Part shown: positions 10,020-18,626 of the stretch, one piece after another
Position numbering within the stretch: position 1 is the stretch's first letter
Layout of the letters: each line of letters starts with the position of its first letter
From: Symbiodinium natans
Taxonomy: Eukaryota; Sar; Dinophyceae; Suessiales; Symbiodiniaceae
Assembly: GCA_905221605.1 (NCBI GenBank)
Contig: CAJNDS010002185.1
Span: 1-64,000 of the forward strand
Length of the DNA: 64,000 nt
Direction of reading: 5' to 3'
Notes under the pieces: model-generated
Told to the model about the DNA's origin: nothing
Databases searched by the model: none
What the model saw: the letters and a program-made list of their open reading frames with translations, nothing else
Program-made: the position numbers and the translations under genes

Positions 10020-10470
10020 TGGGGACGAATCGAGAAGTAACCGTCACCGCGAGGCTCAGCAGACTTAGCGAATGATTTGGGTTTGTCTTCCCAGGGCCGC
10101 GCAGTGTGTGGTGGAGACCTGCTCCCATGGTCCATGGTGCCCTCAGAAGCATGCAATCGCAAGCGTCAATCGACCAACATGCTGCAGGCCACGCAGACAA
10201 CGCCCTCAGAGGAATCGGGAATGAACCGTCACCGCGAGGCTCAGCAGACTTAGCGAATGATTTGGGTTTTGTCTTCCCAGGGCGTCGCAGTGCTTGGTGG
10301 AGACATGCTCCCACGGTGCCCTCAAAAGCGTGCAAGCTGCAAGCGTCAATCAACCAACATGCTGCAGGCCACGCAGACAACGCCCTCAGAGGAATCGGGA
10401 ATGAACCGTCACCGCGAGGCTCAGCAGACTTAGCGAATGACTTGGGTTTGTCCTCCCAGCATAGTTCACC
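10020..10470. repeat. ~180-bp tandem repeat, about 2.5 units
   Basis: The segment CCGCGAGGCTCAGCAGAC followed by TTAGCGAATGA recurs at about 10048, 10233 and 10413. In between, ATGCTGCAGGCCACGCAGAC recurs about 180 bp apart. The period is about 60 codons, so long frames cross it on both strands. The minus frame gives a repeating SFAKSAEPRGDGSFPIPLRA-type peptide of no known family. It may be a minisatellite or a fragment of a repeat protein. Confidence 0.85.
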
Positions 10471-10768
10471 AACCACCCGGCAATTGCATCTCCTAGCAGG
10501 GCTCACCCTCAGCCCGGTAAAAAGCAGTTTAGCAATCGAACCGCCTTGAGTGGTCTTACTTAAAGCTGCGTGGATGGCCAAATGTAGGGTAGGACTATTC
10601 ATAGCCTTATTATCTGGAAATACTTCATACCGCCTCCACACAGACGCTACCAGCTGCCCATGAACCACCAAGTTGAACCTCCAAGTAGGGTTCAGGGGCT
10701 TAGGGTTCAGGGTCTCTGAGAGGGTTTCTGAGACCCCCCTCCTAAAGCTTCCCGAAACCCAGGGTTAG

Positions 10769-10842
10769 GCCCTAAACCCTAAACCCTAAACCCTAAACCC
10801 TAAACCCTAAACCCTAAGCCCTAAACCCTAAACCCTAAACCC
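10769..10842 (-). repeat. Interstitial telomeric array (CCCTAAA), ~10 units
   Basis: Nearly perfect units with one CCCTAAG. Confidence 0.95.
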
Positions 10843-10956
10843 GAGAGGAGGGCCTGAACAAAGCTTCCAGGAACTCGGAACTGGACTTGGGAAGCGCCAG
10901 CAGCATCCAGATCAAGCGCTGCGGCTGCCTTTGGGCACTTCAGCGATGGGCGTCTG

Positions 10957-11048
10957 GGTTAGGGTTTAGGGTTTAGGGTTTAGGGTTTAGGGTTTAGGGT
11001 TTAGGGTTTAGGGTTTAGGGTTTAAGGTTTAGGGTTTAGGGTTTAGGG
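10957..11048 (+). repeat. Telomeric array on the 3' side of copia A
   Basis: About 13 TTTAGGG units with one TTTAAGG. It ends in TAGGG (11044-11048) exactly at the LTR edge. This TAGGG is repeated at 20944-20948 on the other side of the element. Confidence 0.95.
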
Positions 11049-11270
11049 TACGGGGGAAACCCGAAGGGGGACGAGAAACCGAAAAGTCAACCCCAACAGA
11101 ATCCCTTGATTTCCCTGGATCAACCACACAACAAACCCAAACCACAGGGCACTCACCTTTTACTACCAGGCACATGGCCCAGTCTTGAGCCATAAAATGA
11201 TTTCCGGGTTTATTAACCCTTTCAACTTCCAACACTAACTTCTTTCTACAATACCAGTTGCAGCTCCGCA
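11049..11270 (-). repeat. 3' LTR of copia A
   Basis: 222 bp. On the minus strand it begins TGCGGAGCTGC and ends CCCCCGTA, so the termini are TG...TA rather than the usual TG...CA. Identical by eye to 20722-20943. Confidence 0.95.
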
Positions 11271-11280
11271 CTCCCCCTGT
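11271..11280 (-). other. Polypurine tract, copy A
   Basis: The minus strand reads ACAGGGGGAG immediately before the 3' LTR, the expected place for plus-strand DNA priming. Confidence 0.85.
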
Positions 11281-11300
11281 CCTAGGATTTCCTAGGACAC
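11278..11300. repeat. Inverted repeat next to the polypurine tract, copy A
   Basis: GTCCTAGGA, TT, TCCTAGGAC: a 9-bp perfect dyad. It is kept in copy B with one changed spacer base. Confidence 0.85.
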
Positions 11301-11456
11301 ATTGGAGATGCAGATCTTTGGTCAAAAACTGCCATTAGGGCAGTAGCCTGCTGCTTGACATGCACATTATGGTTTTACGTCTTCCAGGACGACCCTTCAG
11401 CTCATTGGCTGAATCCCTTACCATTGAGGATTTCTTCACCTCGAACTTGAAAAAGT

Positions 11457-11924
11457 TTACGTTCCAGCGGCCCGTTCCTCACCAAGGAACTCAGCATTCA
11501 CCACCCAGCCATCCTTGAGGCAATGTTTGCAAAGCGTCTTAGCCCTGGGCTGTGAATATCGCAGAACATCACAATCACTGCTTGCGTGCATACAGTTCCC
11601 ACCCACTGTTGTATACAAAGTGGCACTCGCAGGAATAACCACCACTTTCTTAATCCACAGCCATTTGTACAGCCGCCGAAAGAGGCACCATGTCAATTCC
11701 CAGATTATGATTGCTGCCACCAAATACGCAACAAGATCTGAATTGTTGATAACCATTTCAATGCCTTGAGCCAGAACCATAACCGTAGATGTGTTGGCGA
11801 CCTGGCACACCCCTTCTTCTGAGCAAAAGAAACCAGCAGCTGACACTTCTTCTCCACCTGTTGCCATCCCTTGCAGGGATGCAGCCACCATCATGACCGC
11901 CATTGCAAGAGAGGCCCTTTTCAA
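11457..11924 (-). other. Domain: C-terminal membrane and Cys/His tail (copy A)
   Basis: Residues about 2235-2389, downstream of RNase H where copia polyproteins normally end. It has one weak (LAMAVMMVAASLQGMA) and one strong hydrophobic segment (LVAYLVAAIIIWELTWCLF) followed by RRLYKWLWIKK, a positive flank. The tail has NCMHASSDCDVLR and LCKHCL, a possible zinc site. It is retained in copy B, so it is not a recent fusion artefact. Confidence 0.6.
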
Positions 11925-14900
11925 GTCAGTTCCTTGCACTAACAGTTGGAGACCCCAAAGTGCCTTTTGCTTTGCATAAACCTGTCCACTCATCAATTTT
12001 GTCAACAGGTCAGCAATCATATACTCACCGCGAAGATGCGCTATCACCATGTAACCACGGTCCACCAGAGACCTGACACCAGCTGCTCGAATTCTCAGGT
12101 GTCTTGTTCTCCAGCTACCAGCAGGATATTGAATGATTGAACACGTCGAAACCGAATCTGTATACAGCACTTTTTGCAGCGATTCTTCACCTGTTCCAAC
12201 CAAAGCGGCAATTATAGGGGTGCACGACTGAATCATCGTTGCTCCCTCTATGGACGCATGTAATTCAGCTTCAGCCGTACTTAAAGCCACCGTTGATTGT
12301 CTTTGTGTTGCCCACATCACTGGACAATCACCCCACACCGCCACTGCTCCTGAGTGGCTCTTTTCATTTTCACCTGCCGCAAAGCTGGCATCCGCGTAGG
12401 ACTCCACCACCTTGACGCCTCGTCCATAACGCAACACCTCATTTCTTTCTTTTTCGCATGTTGCGATTGCTCCGAACGTCAAGCCTAACGTTGGAGTTGC
12501 AGCAAGGTATCGGAAGACTTCCTCAGCCTTTTTAACCACAAATCGCGGCCTTCGGGATGTCCACAAAGACAACTGGCTCGTGCAGAACGCCAAATCAGGT
12601 CGAGTTTTGATTGCCACCCAGAGGAACTCCCCTACGGCACCTTGAGCCGCACGCAAGGAGGGAATATCCACCTCCTCTTCTTCACCTGGAGTTTCTTTCA
12701 CCATTGGCAGGTTACTACCTTTTCCAGTTTCATCAATCTGATACCCTCTTCGGTTCAGCAAATCTCTCACGAAGTCCTCCTGGTTGAGAAAGAAGCTGCC
12801 ATTTCGGTACCAGATTTGGACACCCAAAAACTTCAGGAATCCATCACCACAGCCTGGACCACAGAGTTCAGAAGTTTTCCACTCCTTCCTGATCTGTTCC
12901 AAGGCTTCCCGGAGCACTGTCATAGTCCCAGCCATCAAAAAATCATCCACGTAAAGACCCATTGTCCCTACCAACTTGCTTGCACCTTCCGGCTTCTCTT
13001 GTGCCATAATAAGGAACAGACTTGGGTCTGCATTGGACCTCTGAAAGCTCATTGCTTGTCCATCCTTTGACACCCAAGACATGCCTTGAAGACGTTGGTC
13101 TCGCCACTCCACCCATGCTGCAGGACTTTCAGCCAAACCGTACAAGGCCTTCCTCACAATCCACCGCTCCTCTTTTGTGCAAAGACCCAATTTCACCGCC
13201 GCCCTTGGGGGCTGCACCACCACCAAACGCCCTTCTCTTTGCGCCCTATTCATCGGCGCCGTCAGAAAAGCTTTGGAGATGTCTAAGCCAGCGATGATCC
13301 ACACCATATGTGCTGCGTGCCTCACTTGGCACCTAAATGTAGTTGAATCTAAACCTGGAGCGTACAGCGAGTGACGACTGAGGGACCTTGGCCCTTCGTA
13401 TTCTGTAGCTGCTGTTGACGAAATAAAGTTCCCACATGCACAGATACGGGCACGCCTCCTCCCTGTCCCTTGCTTTCGGGTAAACACCACCAGACTGGGA
13501 ACGTACTCAACCACCGGTGCATTAGGCTCTTCCGCCAATTTGTCCAGCTTTTCTTGAGTTGTTGGTTCCACCACTTCCAACTCTTTAACCAAAGACTTCA
13601 CCTCGTCCGACAATGATTCCCTCCACTTCTCCAGCTCTTGCATGGCTTCTTGTGTAGGGATTGTTTTTGTTTGCAGGAACTCGACCTCCTCCGCTGCCTC
13701 CAGCGCAGTATTCTCTTGTACCACTTGCTGAACTTGAGCTACTTTGACCAAAAACTTCGAGAGCTGTTCCTCAGCCCTTTTTGCTTTAACCAGCCATTCT
13801 CTGGTCTCCGATCCTTTTTCATCATTCGACTCATTGGCCGATCCATGGAACTCGTCCAAAATGCAACATTCCTGTTCAGCAATTAGGCGTCGAATACTCA
13901 AATGCTCCTCTAGAGCCCATTGATGCGCCTCAAGCACAGCGTAGTCGACTTCCTCTGCAAGGTCGTCCAGCGAGGTCTCTTTCAACGTCATTTTTAACCA
14001 CTTCCTTTTTTCACCTTCTTCAGCTTGTGGTTCTGGAAGAGGAAACTTGCATTGGAGAAGATAGCACCTATCCTTGTAGCTCAATCGCTCCATAAAAACA
14101 GGTGTGTACCCTGTCAAGGATACTCTGTTCCCTTTCCAAGGCATAGGACCATGCAGTTTTCTCGGAAAGAACGACATGAAGTTCCAGTGGATATCCACCA
14201 ATTTTCCAGGTAAGACTTTCTTCCCATAGGATTGCTCCACCACTTCAGCTCCTTCCTCCAAAACCTTTTCATCCTCAACCCACAGCTGACCCTCTTTATA
14301 GTCACCAAAGCCACACACATAATTGCAGCAATGCTTTTCATTGTGACTATCCCTATGCAATGATACCGGAGCATTGCACGAGATCTGAAGAGCAGAAAAT
14401 TTGGCTTCAGGATTGTGGTGCCTCACGAATGATGCCAAATAACGACATAGCCATGGCCTTCGATGGGTCTCTTTTGTAATACCACACACTCCGCCATGAG
14501 TATAGTGGCCCAACACCAGAGCTCGCGTACTTGTGCACCAATTGTTGATACCACCTCTTCGATTCACCCTCTTTGGGTATACAATCCCTTCCAAAAGCTC
14601 CTCACAGTCCACGTAATCGTACATAGACCTTTCATACATTGACTTGGCTTTTTGTTCTTCTTTTTCCAACTGTGTTCCATCCTCGGCAGTCTCACTTTTG
14701 CAGACCAAATAAGCATTTTCATGAGGAGAACAGCATGTCGGCCAATACTCATCACCAGGAACATTGTCCTCAACATCTGCATTTTCTTCCAGCTCCCCCA
14801 AACCCTGCATGTCATCCTCGAAAATTTCTAAGGGCGGACTCTCCCCCCGCTTGCGAAGCAAGCGCAAAGAGCCCACATGACCACGCAGTGAAGAGGCCGG

Positions 14901-17900
14901 GCTTTTTTCTTTTAACCGACGGTGAGCCGGAGGATCGCGAGGTGGAGGTAAAGGAGGACCTTCCTCATCAGCGAACCGAAGCGCTGGTTTTTTCCCCTTG
15001 AGACGATGCTCCGGAGGAGAAGGCTCCTGTTCTTCTACCACCCCTTCCAGCTCCAATGCAGGTGGTTCCTTTATATTGGAAAAAATCGTAGTGCAGGGAA
15101 ATAACACCAGTTCATCCGGATCTTTGGCAGTCCCTTGAGCTTCCACCCAATAACCACCAGGTAGGTCATCGCATGGACCCAAAAGAAGCGCGGGCTGCGT
15201 ACGATCGACCCATTGCCGACCTTTCTTTGTTCCATCCGGACCCAGCAACTCCCACGGACGACGTTTGACTTGAATCTGAGCACCAAAGGGAAGCAATGCT
15301 TTCGGTTTCAAACCCAACTCCCTTTCAGCTTTCTGCCACCGTAACATTGACCAATGGCGAGCAGCCAGTGCCCAGTACGCCGGCCCGAGTCGCGCCTCCT
15401 TTAAGAGCGACCTCACACCACGTTTGAATAAACCCACACATGCTTCAGCGCGCCCATTTGTTTGCGGGACTCCAGGATCACCAGTGGTCCTATATATCAG
15501 ACGAGTTTCACAAAAGGACCGGAAGCGTGCATTGACAAACTCCCCCGCTCGATCTGAGTGGATTCTCAACACCGGATACCCATGTCTCTGCAAGCGCACC
15601 ATCATTCTTTGAACCGCCGACAAAACAGTTGTTTGCTGTTTATCCACAATCGGCTCCACCATAACGAAGTTGATCATACGGACAGGTTGGGTCAAATGGT
15701 CCTTCAGTTCCTTCCAGGATTTTTCAGAAGCTTGGATTTTCAACACCTCTGCCTCCAGAACTGGTGCAGGTTCCACCGGTGCAGAGTCTTCCTCCTCGAA
15801 GTTCGCGACGGCATCGCCTAACCATTCTCCAACACCAGCACCTTCATCTACCACCTGATCTTCCACCTCATCCGCATCTTCCTCCTTTTCAAGAGGGTGA
15901 CCCACATTGGGATCCAACATTGGAAATTGATACACACCAATAACAGCGTGTCGTGGCTTCTGCTGGTGAGCATCCTTTGAACACTTGTATGGACCTGCTA
16001 AGTCCAGTGATAAAGTGTAAGCATCCCCATGTTTCCGCCTCAAATGGCGACGCTCTTTTCCAGCGGCAGACACACAAATTTGACAATCACGTCTGAAAGG
16101 AATATGCCCCCTTAGGCAATGGTCACGGAAAGCTCGCTCCTCCGTTGTCAGCCTCCGTAACGTCCCTTCTCGTTCTTCCTTTTTTAACACCATAGCTTCC
16201 CGTTCAGCATCGCTCTCATGCAACCATTGTGCCAACCTGTGACGTATTCTTTTAACCAATCCAAACGCCCATCGCGCCCATATGGAGGACTGTCCAATAC
16301 GTTCTTCCAGGGTAGAAGCGAATGTTGCCGACCACGGAACAACCACGCGAACCTGTTCCAACGATTCCCACAGTTCCATATCAGACACCAGGAAAGTCGT
16401 AGGTTTCACCAGAGCATGTCCCAATGCTCCCTGATCAAAATGTGCAGCGTACATTCCATAACGCTCACAAAAGCTTTTCACCTCTGGCCAACTCCAGAAG
16501 GTAGGACTTGAGAGCCCTTCCTGAGAACCATCCACCAGATCCTCAGCACTCAAGACCGTTTTGCCGTTCTGAGAGAAATCTTTCCCTATGAGTTCAGGGT
16601 CCCCAGGGCTTTCCATGCCAAAGAAGACAGAACTCCCATTGATGACTTCAGCAGTTCCACACCTTGAATGCACCGCCACGTCATATAGGAAAAGCATCTT
16701 CAGAAGTAAAACACCATCCTTTTGAGCTAATTCTTGATGTGGCCAAGGAAGACTCTTTAATCCCAACCGTTCAGGCCCACAGCGTCGGCGTAATACAGGT
16801 GGACCACCGTCTTCACCTCTCAACCTTGACACTGTCCTGCATGGAGGTCCTCCAACCACAGCAACCACCTTTCCTTCAGCCGCCAGATGCAGAAGATACT
16901 TCCAGACGCTCGAATTATGTAGGTCACCGCCTTTCTTCAAATCCAGCTCCAGTACCTCCACATCCCGACTGGGAAAATGCCATTTTTGTTTTCCCGAAAA
17001 TAGGTGTACCACCACCCTTTTTGCTCGTGCCAGCCGTCTCCTTTTATGACGGTTGAAAGGCAACGCCGCAATATCTCCACGTGGCAACAGCTCCATCAGC
17101 ATATTTTCTGGTATATCCCCATCATACCACCGAAGAAACCGCCAGCATGCCTGGACGAACTCCTCCTCATTCGCTGACGCTGTCCGCGCTGCGCTTTGCA
17201 ACGACGCTTTTACAGCCACCTCGTTGTCCGTATTCGGACACCCTTGAACCATACGTGCCACCTTCAACGCTTGCTTTGGTGAACACCAATCCATTTCATC
17301 AATGATCTGAAGCGCCACCTCCTTTTCCAAACAAGGGCACCCATTCAGATCACGAACGCGAAGTTCTCCCAGAACAGGATGTGAGGCTGTGCACTTGCCA
17401 CCACGCCACTGAACTCTGAGACCAACCAAGGCGCTCGCTTTGCCAATTGGCACTAGTGGATCTACCATTTCAGGAGTTACCAGGGTCCCACCTGGGGTAA
17501 TACACATCTCCCGAGATCCAACAGCTAAAGACACCAACACCTTTTGCTGCGGAAGCTGTTCACCAGGACGAAGTGATCTGAGAGGATGTGATGCTCCCGA
17601 GTCCAACATGCCCATTCCCGAACACTCATTGGTGTCAGAAACCCTGGCCACATGTAGAACGCATACTCCTCGGCCTTCTCCCTGCTTCGGCAACAACGTG
17701 GCATCAGACGAACCGACTCCACAGTCCGCCCTTCCATTCCTCCATTGAGAATGGGACAACGACGCACGCTGCCTTTCAGCATGCAAAACCATTTTCTCAG
17801 CTGTTTTGTAATCCATAACCAAACAGCCATGTTCAAACCATAAGAGTTGGTCCAGCGAAGATTTTGCACTCACGTGACACATCCCATTGATCACGGTGAG

Positions 17901-18626
17901 GTTCGCCCCAAACTCCAAAATCAACCAGAGAGGGATAATCAGGGGCCCATTGTCTTCCCTAATCAACGTCCCTTTCTCTGTAATCCTCATTGTCACACCA
18001 CCAAGCGCGCTTTGCACCATAACAGTAGTGTCGGGTAAACATTCCCATGGAAAAAGCGTCCGCACAAGATGCGTAGCAGCTGTATCCACCAACGCCACTC
18101 TCCCGTCCTGCTGAAACAATCCAGAGTCACATAACATTCGAACGCTGGGCTCTCCGCTTGATGCTGACTGCAGCTTCATAGATTTCAGCACTTCCAACGC
18201 TTCAGCAAGAACCTGATTGGTTGTTGATGGTGATGAGGGACTTGCAGAACCTTTATCCAATCCCGCATTAGCCATCTCATCTCCCACTTCAGCCACTTCT
18301 GCCTTTTTGGCATTTCCCCATTTTGCACCTTTGCCGCCCTTTCCCCCTTTGGGAGAATTCCCTTTAGATCTATTCCTTTCAGGATTTGAGTCCGCATTGG
18401 AACTTACACCATCTTTGTATGGACACTGCGGCTGTAAATGGCCAATGGCCCCACATTCAAAATCTTCCACGCTCCAGGGAGTCCTTATCATGGCGAAATT
18501 TGCACCGTGATCCGAACTTGCAGCCTGCTTCTGTCTTCCCATATATCCAACAGAAAGGACGTTCACCATCTCCGCTGTATCTTTTTCCTTTTCCTTTGCC
18601 TTTGTCACCCTCCTCCGTCTCGTCAC
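11457..18626 (-). CDS. Copia A pol polyprotein (proteases, MTase-like, integrase, 2OG-oxygenase-like, RT, RNase H)
   Basis: This 2,389-codon frame is the uninterrupted downstream part of the polyprotein. The first ~55 residues are an out-of-frame reading of gag; true homology to copy B starts near FECGAIGH, after the 2-bp deletion at about 18460. Visible domains are: retropepsin-like 1 (D181 in LVDTAATH); retropepsin-like 2 (D342 in MLDSGASH); C5-methyltransferase-like (HLFSG 541-545, GGPPC 592-596, E672); integrase with D875, D1025 and E1061, a 35-residue D-E gap; 2OG/Fe(II) oxygenase-like (H1424, D1426, H1492, R1501); RT (D1782, YVDD 1892-1895); RNase H (D2079, E2119, D2157); and a C-terminal hydrophobic Cys/His region. 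Ty1/copia polyproteins are usually about 1,300-1,500 residues, so this one is about twice that. Translation would need the upstream frame, so this copy is probably defective unless frameshifting occurs. Confidence 0.93.
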   Translation of the reverse strand: MTRRRRVTKAKEKEKDTAEMVNVLSVGYMGRQKQAASSDHGANFAMIRTPWSVEDFECGAIGHLQPQCPYKDGVSSNADSNPERNRSKGNSPKGGKGGKGAKWGNAKKAEVAEVGDEMANAGLDKGSASPSSPSTTNQVLAEALEVLKSMKLQSASSGEPSVRMLCDSGLFQQDGRVALVDTAATHLVRTLFPWECLPDTTVMVQSALGGVTMRITEKGTLIREDNGPLIIPLWLILEFGANLTVINGMCHVSAKSSLDQLLWFEHGCLVMDYKTAEKMVLHAERQRASLSHSQWRNGRADCGVGSSDATLLPKQGEGRGVCVLHVARVSDTNECSGMGMLDSGASHPLRSLRPGEQLPQQKVLVSLAVGSREMCITPGGTLVTPEMVDPLVPIGKASALVGLRVQWRGGKCTASHPVLGELRVRDLNGCPCLEKEVALQIIDEMDWCSPKQALKVARMVQGCPNTDNEVAVKASLQSAARTASANEEEFVQACWRFLRWYDGDIPENMLMELLPRGDIAALPFNRHKRRRLARAKRVVVHLFSGKQKWHFPSRDVEVLELDLKKGGDLHNSSVWKYLLHLAAEGKVVAVVGGPPCRTVSRLRGEDGGPPVLRRRCGPERLGLKSLPWPHQELAQKDGVLLLKMLFLYDVAVHSRCGTAEVINGSSVFFGMESPGDPELIGKDFSQNGKTVLSAEDLVDGSQEGLSSPTFWSWPEVKSFCERYGMYAAHFDQGALGHALVKPTTFLVSDMELWESLEQVRVVVPWSATFASTLEERIGQSSIWARWAFGLVKRIRHRLAQWLHESDAEREAMVLKKEEREGTLRRLTTEERAFRDHCLRGHIPFRRDCQICVSAAGKERRHLRRKHGDAYTLSLDLAGPYKCSKDAHQQKPRHAVIGVYQFPMLDPNVGHPLEKEEDADEVEDQVVDEGAGVGEWLGDAVANFEEEDSAPVEPAPVLEAEVLKIQASEKSWKELKDHLTQPVRMINFVMVEPIVDKQQTTVLSAVQRMMVRLQRHGYPVLRIHSDRAGEFVNARFRSFCETRLIYRTTGDPGVPQTNGRAEACVGLFKRGVRSLLKEARLGPAYWALAARHWSMLRWQKAERELGLKPKALLPFGAQIQVKRRPWELLGPDGTKKGRQWVDRTQPALLLGPCDDLPGGYWVEAQGTAKDPDELVLFPCTTIFSNIKEPPALELEGVVEEQEPSPPEHRLKGKKPALRFADEEGPPLPPPRDPPAHRRLKEKSPASSLRGHVGSLRLLRKRGESPPLEIFEDDMQGLGELEENADVEDNVPGDEYWPTCCSPHENAYLVCKSETAEDGTQLEKEEQKAKSMYERSMYDYVDCEELLEGIVYPKRVNRRGGINNWCTSTRALVLGHYTHGGVCGITKETHRRPWLCRYLASFVRHHNPEAKFSALQISCNAPVSLHRDSHNEKHCCNYVCGFGDYKEGQLWVEDEKVLEEGAEVVEQSYGKKVLPGKLVDIHWNFMSFFPRKLHGPMPWKGNRVSLTGYTPVFMERLSYKDRCYLLQCKFPLPEPQAEEGEKRKWLKMTLKETSLDDLAEEVDYAVLEAHQWALEEHLSIRRLIAEQECCILDEFHGSANESNDEKGSETREWLVKAKRAEEQLSKFLVKVAQVQQVVQENTALEAAEEVEFLQTKTIPTQEAMQELEKWRESLSDEVKSLVKELEVVEPTTQEKLDKLAEEPNAPVVEYVPSLVVFTRKQGTGRRRARICACGNFISSTAATEYEGPRSLSRHSLYAPGLDSTTFRCQVRHAAHMVWIIAGLDISKAFLTAPMNRAQREGRLVVVQPPRAAVKLGLCTKEERWIVRKALYGLAESPAAWVEWRDQRLQGMSWVSKDGQAMSFQRSNADPSLFLIMAQEKPEGASKLVGTMGLYVDDFLMAGTMTVLREALEQIRKEWKTSELCGPGCGDGFLKFLGVQIWYRNGSFFLNQEDFVRDLLNRRGYQIDETGKGSNLPMVKETPGEEEEVDIPSLRAAQGAVGEFLWVAIKTRPDLAFCTSQLSLWTSRRPRFVVKKAEEVFRYLAATPTLGLTFGAIATCEKERNEVLRYGRGVKVVESYADASFAAGENEKSHSGAVAVWGDCPVMWATQRQSTVALSTAEAELHASIEGATMIQSCTPIIAALVGTGEESLQKVLYTDSVSTCSIIQYPAGSWRTRHLRIRAAGVRSLVDRGYMVIAHLRGEYMIADLLTKLMSGQVYAKQKALWGLQLLVQGTDLKRASLAMAVMMVAASLQGMATGGEEVSAAGFFCSEEGVCQVANTSTVMVLAQGIEMVINNSDLVAYLVAAIIIWELTWCLFRRLYKWLWIKKVVVIPASATLYTTVGGNCMHASSDCDVLRYSQPRAKTLCKHCLKDGWVVNAEFLGEERAAGT
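11982..12419 (-). other. Domain: RNase H (copy A)
   Basis: Residues about 2070-2215. SYADASFA (D2079), TVALSTAEAELHA (E2119), VLYTDSVST (D2157) and MIADLLTK are the usual Ty1/copia RNase H landmarks. Confidence 0.95.
12770..13530 (-). other. Domain: reverse transcriptase (copy A)
   Basis: Residues about 1700-1950. RRRARICACGNF, GLDISKAFLTAPM (D1782), KALYGLAESPAAW and GLYVDDFLMAG (Asp1894, Asp1895) are the ordered copia RT motifs. Confidence 0.96.
14082..14580 (-). other. Domain: 2-oxoglutarate/Fe(II) dioxygenase-like (copy A)
   Basis: Residues about 1350-1515, between integrase and RT. SLHRDSHN gives HxD (H1424, D1426). KLHGPMPW gives the distal His (H1492). GNRVSLTGYTP gives Arg nine residues later (R1501) followed by x-Ser, the 2-oxoglutarate-binding RxS pattern. 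GQLWVED before the distal His fits the GG.L strand of the jelly-roll. The spacing HxD-x65-H-x8-R is typical of the superfamily. The subfamily (AlkB, TET/JBP, prolyl hydroxylase) cannot be fixed by eye. Confidence 0.72.
15237..16154 (-). other. Domain: integrase (copy A)
   Basis: A zinc-binding region HCLRGHIPFRRDCQIC (about residues 830-850) is followed by SLDLAGPY (D875), RIHSDRAGEF (D1025) and PQTNGRAEA (E1061). D1025 to E1061 has the canonical 35 intervening residues. An unusually long acidic insert (VGHPLEKEEDADEVEDQ and on) lies between the first and second catalytic Asp. Confidence 0.93.
16392..17030 (-). other. Domain: C5-DNA-methyltransferase-like (copy A)
   Basis: Residues about 535-745. 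VVVHLFSGK fits motif I (SAM-binding; usually DLFxG). VEVLELDLKKGGDL fits the acidic end of the next strand. VVGGPPCRTVS fits motif IV with the catalytic Cys (usually GGPPCQ). FGMESPGDP supplies a Glu where ENV is usual. DQGALGHALVKPTTFL resembles the C-terminal recognition part of small C5 enzymes. The spacing from Cys to Glu is 76 residues, longer than in M.HhaI, and Gln after Cys is Arg. A methyltransferase fold is likely; activity and target base are unknown. Confidence 0.68.
17337..17645 (-). other. Domain: second aspartic protease-like (copy A)
   Basis: Residues about 330-430. MLDSGASHPLRSL is a standard copia protease motif (LDSGAS). The following VLVSLAVGSREMCIT parallels the first domain. 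It is removed in copy B by the 466-bp deletion. Confidence 0.75.
17760..18140 (-). other. Domain: first aspartic protease-like (copy A)
   Basis: Residues about 165-290. The motif ALVDTAATH corresponds to the retropepsin DT/SGA active site, here with Ala in place of Gly. It is followed by VMVQSALGG and a hydrophobic LIIPLWLILEFGANL strand resembling the second half of a retropepsin. It is present in both copies. Confidence 0.7.

Noticed and set aside
9988-10671. 227-codon minus-strand frame and 147-codon plus-strand frame
   Set aside because: Both cross the ~180-bp tandem repeat; no family is recognisable and frames are open on both strands.
18457-18626. Gag-pol overlap in copy A as programmed frameshifting
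   Set aside because: Copy B reads straight through in one frame, and A lacks two bases at this point that include the first zinc-knuckle Cys codon. A deletion explains it better.
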